DNA from: Rubrivivax sp.
GTDB taxonomy: Bacteria > Pseudomonadota > Gammaproteobacteria > Burkholderiales > Burkholderiaceae_C
Length of the DNA stretch: 64,000 bases
NCBI GenBank assembly: GCA_030653505.1
Contig: JAURZK010000089.1
Location: forward strand, 1-64,000
Direction of reading: 5' to 3'
Positions within the stretch are counted from its first letter, which is position 1, and each line of letters starts with the position of its first letter. Under the pieces are notes generated by a model. The model had not been told where the DNA came from and ran no database searches. It was given only the letters and a program-made list of their open reading frames with translations. The translations under genes were made by a program, and so were the position numbers. Positions 27,306 to 37,428 of the stretch are shown here, piece after piece.

Positions 27306-27639
27306 AATGTCCCTGGCCGAAAGCGTGCGCGAGATCGTGGAGGAGACGGCGCGCGCCAACGGCGCACGCCAGGTGAGCGTGGTGCGGCTGGAGATCGGCC
27401 GCCTCTCGCAGGTGGAGGTCGACGCGATGCGATTTGCCTTCGAGGTGGTGCAGCGCGGAACGGTGGCCGAAGGCGCACGGCTGGAGATCGTCGAGACCGA
27501 CGGCACGGCCTGGTGCATGCTGTGCTCTGCACCCGTCGTCATGCAGCGGCGTGGCGATCCGTGCCCCGTCTGCCAGAGCTTTCAGTTGCAGGTCACCGGC
27601 GGCGACCGCATGCGCGTGATGGACATCGAGATCGAATGA
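27298..27639 (+). CDS. hypA: Nickel insertion protein HypA
   Basis: 113 residues. The N-terminal MHEMSLAE motif gives the nickel-binding His2. The zinc site is formed by CMLC and CPVC. HypA works with HypB to deliver nickel to the large subunit. The ATG lies inside the last codons of hoxV, joining the hox and hyp parts of one operon. Confidence 0.95.
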   Translation: MHEMSLAESVREIVEETARANGARQVSVVRLEIGRLSQVEVDAMRFAFEVVQRGTVAEGARLEIVETDGTAWCMLCSAPVVMQRRGDPCPVCQSFQLQVTGGDRMRVMDIEIE

Positions 27640-27664
27640 CCCCCCGGACCCACTGGAGAACCCC

Positions 27665-28795
<1,131 letters not shown>

Positions 28796-28806
28796 GCGGC
28801 GACCCG

Positions 28807-31200
28807 ATGCGGGCGCCGACGTTCGCGCCGCCGCAGCGCCACGCCATCCGCGTGCGCGGCGCGGTGCAGGGCGTGGGCTTCCGGCCCTTCGTCTACCGCA
28901 TCGCGCTGGAAGAAGGCCTGCAGGGCTGGGTGCTCAACGACGCCGAAGGTGTGCTGACCGAGGTGCAGGGCCCCGCGGACGCACTGGCCCGCTTTGCGCA
29001 GCGCCTGCGCATCGACGCACCACCGCTGGCGCGTGTCGAGTCAGTGCAGGTCGACGTGCAGACCACGCTCGACATGGCTGGCGATGCCGCAGGCTTCCAC
29101 ATCCTGGCCAGCCCCGGCGGCAGCGCGCCCGTCACCACCAGCATCCCGCCCGACACCGCCACCTGCAACGACTGCCTGGCCGAGCTCTTCGAGCCTGCCG
29201 ACCGGCGCCACCGCTACGCCTTCATCAACTGCACACAATGCGGCCCGCGCTACACGTTGACGCGCCGACTGCCCTATGACCGCGCGATGACGAGCATGGC
29301 GGTGTTTGCGCTGTGCCCAGCCTGCGAGCGCGAGTACACGTCGCCCGCCGACCGGCGCTTCCACGCCGAGCCCAATGCCTGCCCCGTGTGCGGCCCCCGG
29401 CTGTCGCTGGTCGACGCGCAGGGCGAGCCGCTGACCGCTGCGGATGCCGACCCGATCGCCGTCACCTTGACCTTGCTGCGCGCAGGGCGCGTCGTCGCCA
29501 TCAAGGGCTTGGGCGGCTTCCACCTCGCCTGCGACGCGCGCAACGCAGACACAGTGGCGCTGCTGCGTGAACGCAAGCACCGCGAAGCCAAGCCCTTTGC
29601 CGTGATGGCCGCGAACGCTGCGTCGGCGCGTGCGTGGGTCGTGATGGACGACGGCGAAGAAGCGCTGCTGCGTGCCCCAGAGCGCCCCATCGTGCTGCTG
29701 CGCCGACCTGAAGGCGGCAACGACACACTGCCCGGCATCGCCCCCGGTCTGCACACCCTGGGCGTCATGCTGCCCTGCACGCCCATCCAGTTCCTGCTCT
29801 TCCACGAAGCGGCAGGCCGCCCGGCCGGCACGGCATGGCTGGACGCAGCGCAGGACCTGCTGCTGGTGATGACGAGCGCCAACCCCGGCGGCGAGCCGCT
29901 GGTGAAGGACAACGCCGAGGCACTGGCGCGGCTGCAGGGCATGGCCGACGCCTGGCTGCTGCACGACCGCGACATCGTCGCGCGTTGCGACGACAGCCTG
30001 CTGCGTGCCACCGCCGGCGGCAGCCCGCAGTTCGTCCGCCGCGCCCGCGGCTGGACGCCGCGCCCCATCAGGCTGGCGCAGGGCGGGCCCAGCGTGCTGG
30101 CCACCGGCGGCTGGCTGAAGAACACGGTGTGCATCACTCGCGGCGACGAGGCCTTCCTGTCGCCGCACATCGGCAGCCTGGACAACGCCGCCACCTGCGC
30201 GGCGCTGGTCGAGATGACCGAGCACCTGTGCGGCGTGCTCGACGTGCAGCCGCAGGCCGTCGCCCACGACCTGCACCCCGACTTCTTCAGTACCCGCCAC
30301 GCGCTGGCCCTGGCCGCCGCGCGCGGCCTGCCGGCCTTTGCGGTGCAGCACCACCACGCGCACATCGCTGCCGTGGCCGCGGAACACGGCGTGACCGGCG
30401 CGCTGCTGGGCCTGGCGCTCGACGGCGTGGGCCTGGGCAGCGACGACGGCGCCTGGGGCGGCGAGCTGCTGCGGGTCGACGCGGCCGGTTTCGAACGCCT
30501 GGGCCACCTCGCGCCCCTGCTGCTGCCCGGGGGTGATGCCGCGGCACGTGAACCCTGGCGTGTCGCGGCCGCGCTGTTGCACCGCCTGGGGCGCGGCGAC
30601 GAGATCGAGCGGCGCTATGGCCACCGCCCCGCCGCCGCGGCGGTGCGTCAGATGCTGGACCGCGGCCTGCGCTGCCCGCCCACCACCAGCGCCGGCCGCT
30701 GGTTCGACGCCGCTGCGGCGCTGCTGGGCGTGGCCGAGACCAGCCAGTTCGAGGGCCAGGCACCGATGCGGCTGGAGGCCCTGGCCAGCCGTACGACGCT
30801 GCCCGCGGGCGCCGGCGACGGGCTGGTGCTGCTGGCGGGCGATGGCGTGCTGGACCCCACCCCGCTGCTCGAACGCCTGGCCGACGAAGCGCATGCAGCG
30901 AGCGGTGCCGCGCTCTTCCACCACGCCCTGGCCGACGGCCTGGCGCGCTGGGCGGGTCAGGCCGCCGAGCGCACGGGGCTGCGACGCATCGCCCTGGGCG
31001 GCGGCTGTTTCCTCAACGCGCTGCTCGCCGAACTGCTGGTGCCGCGTCTTGCGGCCGTCGGCCTTGACGTGTTGCAGGCACGGCAGGCACCGCCGAACGA
31101 CGGTGGCCTTGCCTTGGGACAAGCCTGGGTGGCGCTGCAGCAGCTACAAACGCTGCAACTTCGGCTACAACTTCAGCAGACGACGAACCCGGGAGCGTGA
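28807..31200 (+). CDS. hypF: Carbamoyltransferase HypF
   Basis: 797 residues. HypF makes the thiocarboxamide on HypE that becomes the cyanide ligands. The domain order is normal. The acylphosphatase motif VQGVGFRPF is at about 20-28. Zinc fingers follow with CNDC, CTQC, CPAC and CPVC at about 117-195. A YrdC-like domain follows, then a Kae1-like domain with HHHAHIAAVAAEH. The ATG 11 bp after hypB was preferred to earlier in-frame starts because the next residues lead directly into the acylphosphatase domain. Confidence 0.95.
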   Translation: MRAPTFAPPQRHAIRVRGAVQGVGFRPFVYRIALEEGLQGWVLNDAEGVLTEVQGPADALARFAQRLRIDAPPLARVESVQVDVQTTLDMAGDAAGFHILASPGGSAPVTTSIPPDTATCNDCLAELFEPADRRHRYAFINCTQCGPRYTLTRRLPYDRAMTSMAVFALCPACEREYTSPADRRFHAEPNACPVCGPRLSLVDAQGEPLTAADADPIAVTLTLLRAGRVVAIKGLGGFHLACDARNADTVALLRERKHREAKPFAVMAANAASARAWVVMDDGEEALLRAPERPIVLLRRPEGGNDTLPGIAPGLHTLGVMLPCTPIQFLLFHEAAGRPAGTAWLDAAQDLLLVMTSANPGGEPLVKDNAEALARLQGMADAWLLHDRDIVARCDDSLLRATAGGSPQFVRRARGWTPRPIRLAQGGPSVLATGGWLKNTVCITRGDEAFLSPHIGSLDNAATCAALVEMTEHLCGVLDVQPQAVAHDLHPDFFSTRHALALAAARGLPAFAVQHHHAHIAAVAAEHGVTGALLGLALDGVGLGSDDGAWGGELLRVDAAGFERLGHLAPLLLPGGDAAAREPWRVAAALLHRLGRGDEIERRYGHRPAAAAVRQMLDRGLRCPPTTSAGRWFDAAAALLGVAETSQFEGQAPMRLEALASRTTLPAGAGDGLVLLAGDGVLDPTPLLERLADEAHAASGAALFHHALADGLARWAGQAAERTGLRRIALGGGCFLNALLAELLVPRLAAVGLDVLQARQAPPNDGGLALGQAWVALQQLQTLQLRLQLQQTTNPGA

Positions 31201-31203
31201 ACG

Positions 31204-31452
31204 ATGTGCCTGGCCTTGCCCGTGCGGGTGGTGGAACTGGTGGGTGAATGCGACGCCATCGTCGACCTGGGCGGCATCCGCAAGCAGATCTCGCTGGCGC
31301 TGCTCGACGGCGTGGTGCCAGGCGACTACGTCATCCTGCACGTCGGTTATGCGCTGTCGCGCCTCGACCCCATCGAGGCTGCGCGCACGCTGGCACTGTT
31401 TGCCTCGGCCGGCGAGCCCACCGCGCCTGCCGCCACCGAGCCTGCCGCGTGA
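31204..31452 (+). CDS. hypC: Hydrogenase maturation chaperone HypC
   Basis: 82 residues, starting [12 protein letters not shown] with the conserved Cys2 that holds iron during Fe(CN)2CO assembly with Hyp[17 protein letters not shown] is the family C-terminal block. It starts three bases after hypF and overlaps the GTG of hypD. Confidence 0.96.
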   Translation: MCLALPVRVVELVGECDAIVDLGGIRKQISLALLDGVVPGDYVILHVGYALSRLDPIEAARTLALFASAGEPTAPAATEPAA

Positions 31453-32615
31453 AATACATCGACGAATTCCGCGACGGCGCGCTGGCGCAGCGCATCGCCA
31501 CGCAGATCGGCGCCGAGACGGCCGGCACCGGCCGCAGCTACAACCTGATGGAATTCTGCGGCGGCCACACGCACGCCATCTCGCGCTACGGCATCGGCGA
31601 CCTGCTGCCGCCGGCGGTGCGCATGATCCATGGCCCCGGCTGCCCGGTGTGCGTGCTGCCCATAGGCCGTGTCGACCTCGCCATCCGCCTGGCGCTGGAC
31701 CGCGGCGTCATCCTCTGCACCTACGGCGACTGCCTGCGTGTGCCGGCGTCGAACAACCTGTCGCTGCTGAAGGCCAAGGCCCATGGCGGCGACGTGCGCA
31801 TGGTCTATTCGCCGGCCGACGCACTGAAGATCGCAGCCGAGAACCCGTCGCGCGAGGTCGTCTTCTTCGCCATCGGCTTCGAGACCACGACGCCGCCCAC
31901 GGCGCTGGTCATCAAGGCCGCGGCAAGCCAGGGCCTGACGAACTTCAGCGTGCTGTGCAACCACGTGCTCACGCCTGCGGCCATCACCAACATCCTCGAA
32001 TCACCCGAGGTGCGGCAGCTCGGCACGCTGCCGCTGGACGGCTTCATCGGGCCGGCGCATGTCTCCACCGTCATCGGCAGCCAGCCCTACGAGTTCTTTG
32101 CCGAGGAATACCGGAAGCCGGTGGTCATCGCCGGCTTCGAGCCGCTGGACGTGATGCAGGCGATATTGATGCTGGTGCGCCAGCTCAACGAAGGCCGCGC
32201 CGAGGTCGAGAACGAGTTCAGCCGCGCCGTCACGCGCGAAGGCAACGGCAAGGCGCAGGCGCTGGTGAGCGAGGTCTTCGAACTGCGCCGCAGCTTCGAG
32301 TGGCGCGGCCTGGGCGAGGTGCCCTACAGCGCGCTGCGCATCCGCGAGGCCTATGCCAACTTCGACGCCGAGCGTCGCTACGGGCTGAAGACCGCAACGG
32401 TCGCCGACAACAAGGCCTGCGAATGCGGCGCCATCCTGCGCGGCGTGAAACATCCGCGCGACTGCAAGGTCTTCGGCACCGTCTGCACGCCCGAGAACCC
32501 CATCGGCAGCTGCATGGTGTCGTCCGAAGGCGCCTGCGCCGCGTACTACAGCTACGGCCGCTTCAAGGACATCGCCGTCGTCGGCGCGCCCTCCACCGCC
32601 ACCGCCTCGCCATGA
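31449..32615 (+). CDS. hypD: Fe(CN)2CO assembly protein HypD
   Basis: 388 residues from a GTG overlapping the hypC stop (GTGA). HypD carries a [4Fe-4S] cluster and is the platform on which the iron receives its cyanide ligands. [21 protein letters not shown] and FETTTPP are present, and the C-terminal cluster cysteines run from CECGAILRG to EGACAAYY. The ATG of hypE overlaps its stop. Confidence 0.96.
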   Translation: MKYIDEFRDGALAQRIATQIGAETAGTGRSYNLMEFCGGHTHAISRYGIGDLLPPAVRMIHGPGCPVCVLPIGRVDLAIRLALDRGVILCTYGDCLRVPASNNLSLLKAKAHGGDVRMVYSPADALKIAAENPSREVVFFAIGFETTTPPTALVIKAAASQGLTNFSVLCNHVLTPAAITNILESPEVRQLGTLPLDGFIGPAHVSTVIGSQPYEFFAEEYRKPVVIAGFEPLDVMQAILMLVRQLNEGRAEVENEFSRAVTREGNGKAQALVSEVFELRRSFEWRGLGEVPYSALRIREAYANFDAERRYGLKTATVADNKACECGAILRGVKHPRDCKVFGTVCTPENPIGSCMVSSEGACAAYYSYGRFKDIAVVGAPSTATASP

Positions 32616-33658
32616 GCATCCGCGCCGACTACGTCCGCCCCATCGACGTCAAGCATGGCCGTGTCGACCTCTCGCACGGCGGCGGCGGCCGCGCCATGGC
32701 GCAGCTGGTCGAGCAGCTCTTCCAGCGTGCTTTCGACAACGAGTGGCTGGCTCAGCGCAACGACCAGGCGCTGCTGCCGCAGCCCGCGGGGCGCATCGTG
32801 ATGTCGACCGACTGCCACGTCGTCAGCCCGCTGTTCTTCCCCGGCGGCGACATCGGCTGCCTGTCGGTGCACGGCACACTCAACGACGTCGCCATGTCGG
32901 GCGCCGTGCCGCTGTATCTCGCCGCCGGTTTCATCCTCGAGGAAGGTTTCCCGCTGGCCGACCTGCAACGCATCGTGCTGAGCATGGCCGCGGCGGCACG
33001 CCAGGCCGGTGTGCCCATCGTCACCGGCGACACCAAGGTGGTGGAACAGGGCAAGGGCGACGGCGTCTTCATCACCACCACCGGCGTCGGCGTGGTGCCG
33101 CCTGGGCTGCACATCTCGGGCGACCAGGCGCGGCCGGGCGACCGCATCATCGTCAGCGGCAGCATCGGCGACCACGGCATGGCGGTGATGTCGCTGCGCG
33201 AGAACCTCAGCTTCGGCACCGACCTCGTCAGCGACACGGCGGCCCTGCACGGCCTGGTGGCCGTGATGGTCGCCGCCGTGCCGGAAGTGCGTGTGCTGCG
33301 CGACCCCACACGCGGCGGCCTGGCCACCACGCTCAACGAGATCGCCACGCAGTCGGGCGTGGGCATGCTGCTCGACGAAGCCGCGATACCCGTGCTGCCG
33401 CAGGTCGAGGCGGCCTGCGAGTTCCTCGGCCTCGACCCGCTCTACGTGGCCAACGAAGGCAAGCTCGTCGCCATCGTGCCCGCGGAGCAGGCGCAAACGC
33501 TGCTGGCCACGATGCGGGCGCATCCGCTGGGCAGCCAGGCATCGCTGATCGGCGAGGTCATCGAAGACACGCACCACTTCGTGCAGATGCGCACCCGCTT
33601 CGGCGGACGCCGCATCGTCGACTGGCTCGCCGGCGACCAGTTGCCTCGCATCTGCTGA
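32612..33658 (+). CDS. hypE: Cyanide-forming dehydratase HypE
   Basis: 348 residues. HypE dehydrates the thiocarboxamide made by HypF on its own C-terminal cysteine to give thiocyanate. The protein ends in PRIC with that cysteine as the last residue. The ATP-binding PurM-like motifs (LSHGGGGRAM, GTLNDVAMSGA, VTGDTKVV, RDPTRGGLA) are in order. It is the last gene of the hox-hyp run. A 212-bp gap follows. Confidence 0.96.
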   Translation: MSIRADYVRPIDVKHGRVDLSHGGGGRAMAQLVEQLFQRAFDNEWLAQRNDQALLPQPAGRIVMSTDCHVVSPLFFPGGDIGCLSVHGTLNDVAMSGAVPLYLAAGFILEEGFPLADLQRIVLSMAAAARQAGVPIVTGDTKVVEQGKGDGVFITTTGVGVVPPGLHISGDQARPGDRIIVSGSIGDHGMAVMSLRENLSFGTDLVSDTAALHGLVAVMVAAVPEVRVLRDPTRGGLATTLNEIATQSGVGMLLDEAAIPVLPQVEAACEFLGLDPLYVANEGKLVAIVPAEQAQTLLATMRAHPLGSQASLIGEVIEDTHHFVQMRTRFGGRRIVDWLAGDQLPRIC

Positions 33659-33756
33659 GCCGACGCTTCGGCCACGGCGGCGGCCTTGTGCCGGCAAGCG
33701 TTCGTGCGCACGGTGCCGCAAACCCCGCGTCTCCGTGGGCACCCGATCGTGCAACC

Positions 33757-33770
33757 TTGTCCGATGTCAA
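33757..33770 (+). promoter_or_regulatory. FNR/Anr-like dyad upstream of the cytochrome module
   Basis: TTGTCCGATGTCAA in the 212-bp gap after hypE, 101 bp before the next start. The right half-site is perfect and the left has one change. It suggests that the cytochrome genes have their own promoter and are not just read through from hyp. Confidence 0.4.
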
Positions 33771-33870
33771 TTCGTGCGCGAGGCGCTCGGACAGAATCGG
33801 CGCGCAGCAGCAACCTGCTCTTCGCGCGCGAGGGTGCGCCGGCAGTCTGTGTGAGCTGTGGAGAACAGCC

Positions 33871-35940
33871 ATGAGGGCCATGCAAACAAATGGGATCGGC
33901 GCGCGGACCATCGCCATCGCACGGCAGGTGCTGCTGGGGCTGGGCCTGGCGCTACTGACCAGCCTGCCCGGCGCTGCCTGGGCGCAGGACGGCAAGCCTG
34001 AAGTCGCCAAGCCCGCCACCAAGGCGGCCTGCCTGAAGTGCCACGACGACCCCAAGCTCAAGACCGAAGCCGGCAAGACGCTGGAGGCACTGGGCGACGA
34101 GTTCCAGCGCTCTGCCCACCGCAAGCTCGACTGCGCCGAGTGCCATACCAGCGCACTCACCGTCAAGCACACGCCCGAGCCCTTGGGCCCGGTGTCGCCC
34201 CAGGTCTGCCAGGACTGCCACGCCGACGCGTTCAAGGAGATCGCGGCCAGCATCCACGGTCGGCGCGCCCAGGGCGAAAGGGCCATCAAGGACTGCATGG
34301 GCTGCCACGACAGCCTGCACAAGGTGCGCAAGGAAGGTGACCCGGCGTCGAACCTGTCGCCGATCAACCAGATCAAGACCTGCGGCGGCTGCCACGAAGA
34401 CATGATGGTCAACTACGAGGGCAGCGTGCACGCGCGCGCTTTGCTCAAGGCCGGCCTGACAGCGGCTGCACCTTCCTGCTCCAGCTGCCACGGCAAGCAC
34501 GACATCCGCGAGAAGGCCGAAGCCAAGGCCAAGACCAGCCGCGCCAACATCCCCGACACCTGCGGCAGCTGCCACACCGCCATCCTGGCCGAGTGGAAGG
34601 ACAGCGCACACGGCACCGCCCTGGCCGGCGACAAGAAGGGGCCGGTGTGTTCGACCTGCCACGAGTCGCACGCCGTCAAGCGGCCCGACACCGCAGACAG
34701 CCGGCACGCGATGTCCGACGGCTGCGGCAACTGCCACGAGAAGATCACTGCCACCTTCAGGGACGGCTTCCACGGCAAGGCGACGTCATTGGGGCACAGC
34801 AAGGCAGCGGCCTGCGCCGCCTGCCACACGCCGCACGCCAACCTGCCCAAGTCCGATCCGCGCTCCAGCATCCACCCCGACAACCTGGCCAAGACCTGCG
34901 GCGCCTGCCACCAGGGTGTCAATGCGTCCTTCCTGACCTACGACCCGCACGCCAACCCGTCCGACCCCAGCCGCAATCTCTACCTGCACTGGCTGTACCT
35001 CGCCATGACAGGCCTGCTCATCGGTGTGTTCGGCTTCTTCGGTCTGCATGGCCTGCTGTGGATGCAGCGCGCCCTGGTGGGCAAGCTGCGCGGCGAGTTC
35101 AAGTTCGGCCACCACAGCGACGGCCCCTACGTGCGCCGCTTCAGCAGCATGCAGATGGGCGTGCACATCACCATCGTGCTGAGCTTCCTGGTGCTGGCCG
35201 CCACCGGCCTGCCGCTGCACTTCGCCCACACGACCTGGTCACCGACCCTGATGGCCCTGCTGGGTGGGCCGGAAGTGGCCGGCTACCTGCACCGCGTGGC
35301 AGGCGCCGTCACCTTCGGCTACTTCATCTGGCACCTGGGCATGCTGGTGCACGGCATGTTCTTCAAGAACGAGCGTGGCTACTTCTGGGGCCCGCGTTCG
35401 ATGGTGCCGCAGCCCAAGGACCTGTTCGACTTCATCGGCATGATGAAGTACTTCTTCTACCTGGGGCCGCGGCCGAAGTTCGACCGCTTCACCTACTGGG
35501 AGAAGTTCGACTACCTGGCGGTCTTCTGGGGCGTGGCCATCATCGGCATCTCGGGCCTGGTGCTCTGGTTCCCGACGCAGGCGACCATGATCCTGCCGGG
35601 CTGGGGGCTCAACGCGGCCTACGTGATCCACGGCGACGAAGCGCTGCTGGCCACGGGCTTCATCTTTCTGTTCCACTTCTTCCACACGCACCTGCGGCCC
35701 GAGGCCTTCCCGCTCGACCCGGTGATCTTCGTCGGCTGCATGCCGCTGGAACGCTTCAAGGACGAACGGCCGCTGGAATACGAACGCCTGGTGGCGGAGG
35801 GCAAGCTCGACAAGTATCTGGTGCCCCCGCCCACGGTCCAAGCCCTGCGGCGCGCCTATGTCTTCGGCTTCATTGCCGTGGCTCTCGGCGTCGCGCTCGC
35901 GTTGTTCATCTTCGCCAGTCTGCTGGGCAGCCTGCACTGA
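33871..35940 (+). CDS. Eleven-haem cytochrome c fused to a membrane cytochrome b (CbcL-like quinol oxidoreductase)
   Basis: 689 residues. A signal peptide ends near AAWAQ (residue 39). Residues 54-348 hold eleven CXXCH motifs (CLKCH, CAECH, CQDCH, CMGCH, CGGCH, CSSCH, CGSCH, CSTCH, CGNCH, CAACH, CGACH). From about 370 to the end there is a cytochrome b domain with membrane helices and paired histidines ([35 protein letters not shown]). The same plan is known in Geobacter CbcL, an inner-membrane quinol oxidase for extracellular electron transfer. The likely job is to exchange electrons between (mena)quinone and periplasmic cytochromes. GGAG precedes the ATG by 7 bp. Confidence 0.85.
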   Translation: MRAMQTNGIGARTIAIARQVLLGLGLALLTSLPGAAWAQDGKPEVAKPATKAACLKCHDDPKLKTEAGKTLEALGDEFQRSAHRKLDCAECHTSALTVKHTPEPLGPVSPQVCQDCHADAFKEIAASIHGRRAQGERAIKDCMGCHDSLHKVRKEGDPASNLSPINQIKTCGGCHEDMMVNYEGSVHARALLKAGLTAAAPSCSSCHGKHDIREKAEAKAKTSRANIPDTCGSCHTAILAEWKDSAHGTALAGDKKGPVCSTCHESHAVKRPDTADSRHAMSDGCGNCHEKITATFRDGFHGKATSLGHSKAAACAACHTPHANLPKSDPRSSIHPDNLAKTCGACHQGVNASFLTYDPHANPSDPSRNLYLHWLYLAMTGLLIGVFGFFGLHGLLWMQRALVGKLRGEFKFGHHSDGPYVRRFSSMQMGVHITIVLSFLVLAATGLPLHFAHTTWSPTLMALLGGPEVAGYLHRVAGAVTFGYFIWHLGMLVHGMFFKNERGYFWGPRSMVPQPKDLFDFIGMMKYFFYLGPRPKFDRFTYWEKFDYLAVFWGVAIIGISGLVLWFPTQATMILPGWGLNAAYVIHGDEALLATGFIFLFHFFHTHLRPEAFPLDPVIFVGCMPLERFKDERPLEYERLVAEGKLDKYLVPPPTVQALRRAYVFGFIAVALGVALALFIFASLLGSLH

Positions 35941-35995
35941 TGCGACACTTGACCAATCTCACGTCGGGCTGCGGCCCAGGAATGGAGCCTTAAAG

Positions 35996-37411
35996 ATGGT
36001 TCGTCACTTCGTCTCGGCCATCATGGGCCACTGGCTCAGCCTCATGGGCGTCATCATCGCCCTGTCTTGCCTGGTCATGATCGGTTTGCTGATCGGCCTG
36101 CAGATGACGGGTTTCGAAGGCGGCGCCTACCTCGGCATCCTGACCTTCATGCTGCTGCCGATGGGCTTCGCGCTCGGCCTGGTGCTGATCCCCATCGGCG
36201 CCTGGCTCAAGCGCAAGCAGCATGCAAAGGCGATGGCCCAGCATGGCCCCGAAGGCCCTCCGCTGCCCATCATCGACCTGAACAACGACCGCACGCGCGG
36301 CATCGTGCTGACCAGCATCGTCGTCGGCCTGATCAGCTTCGTGCTGCTGGCCGGCGCCACCTACAAGGGCGTGCACGAGATGGAAACCGTGGCCTTCTGC
36401 GGCACGGTGTGCCACACGGTGATGGAACCCGAACACACCGCTTTCCTGCGTTCGCCCCACAGCAGGCTGACCTGCGCCGACTGCCACATCGGCGCCGGTG
36501 CCGACTGGTTCGTGAAGTCGAAGATCTCGGGTTCGTGGCAGATGGTCTCGGTGGCCTTCAACCTCTACCCCACGCCCATCGCCTCGCCGGTGCACAGCCT
36601 GCGGCCGGCGCGCGAAACCTGCGAGCAGTGCCACTGGCCGACCAAGCACGTGGGCGACAAGCTGAAGGTCGAGACGCGTTATGCCGAGGACGAAACCAAT
36701 TCCGAGACCAAGACGGTGCTGCTCATGAAGGTCGGCGGCCAGCAGGGCGTCACGTCCACCGGCATCCACTGGCACGTCGACCGCGGCGTGAAGATCCGCT
36801 ACCTCAGCGACCCCAAGCGCGAGAACATCTACGACATCGAATCGACCACGCCCGACGGCAAGGTCAAGCTCTACAAGACCGACGCCAAGCCCGAAGGCCC
36901 GGTGGAATGGCGCACGATGGACTGCGTCGACTGCCATAACCGGCCTTCGCACACCTTCCAGCCGGCGCACAAGGAAATCAACAGCGCGATGGAAGATGGC
37001 CGCATCGACAAGACACTGCCCTTCATCAAGCGTGAAGGCATGCGTGTGCTGAAGGAAGGCCAGTACGCGTCGAAGGAAGAGGCCCGCGAGGGCATCGCAC
37101 GCCAGATCGACGGCTTCTACAAGACCACGTACGCCGAACTGGCCGCCAGCAAGGCGGTCGAGATCAAGGCCGCCGCCGCGGCACTCGGCGACATCTACTC
37201 GTGGAACGTGTTCCCGAAGATGAAGGTCACCTGGGGCACCTACACCAACCACCTGGGCCACACCGACGACTCGCCGGGCTGCCTGCGCTGCCACGACAAG
37301 AAGCACAAGGCCGAGGACGGCACACGCGTGGGCGGCGGCTGCAAGAGCTGCCACGCCGTGCTGGCGGACGACGAGCCCGACCCGGAGATCCTGGGTACGC
37401 TGAAACCCTGA
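35996..37411 (+). CDS. NapC/NirT-type membrane-anchored multihaem cytochrome c
   Basis: 471 residues with membrane helices at about 11-38, 44-70 and 103-124, then a periplasmic part. The haem motifs are CGTVCH (C135 to H140, an unusual CX3CH), CADCH, CEQCH, CVDCH, CLRCH and CKSCH, so up to six haems. NapC/NirT proteins oxidise quinol and feed periplasmic partners. The CX3CH first site resembles one seen in some metal-reducer homologues (memory-based). The ATG at 35996 is preceded by GGAG. It lies 55 bp after the CbcL-like gene and 17 bp before hypX, so the three are probably one transcript. Confidence 0.82.
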   Translation: MVRHFVSAIMGHWLSLMGVIIALSCLVMIGLLIGLQMTGFEGGAYLGILTFMLLPMGFALGLVLIPIGAWLKRKQHAKAMAQHGPEGPPLPIIDLNNDRTRGIVLTSIVVGLISFVLLAGATYKGVHEMETVAFCGTVCHTVMEPEHTAFLRSPHSRLTCADCHIGAGADWFVKSKISGSWQMVSVAFNLYPTPIASPVHSLRPARETCEQCHWPTKHVGDKLKVETRYAEDETNSETKTVLLMKVGGQQGVTSTGIHWHVDRGVKIRYLSDPKRENIYDIESTTPDGKVKLYKTDAKPEGPVEWRTMDCVDCHNRPSHTFQPAHKEINSAMEDGRIDKTLPFIKREGMRVLKEGQYASKEEAREGIARQIDGFYKTTYAELAASKAVEIKAAAAALGDIYSWNVFPKMKVTWGTYTNHLGHTDDSPGCLRCHDKKHKAEDGTRVGGGCKSCHAVLADDEPDPEILGTLKP

Positions 37412-37428
37412 CGGCGCCCGGGCGCCCC

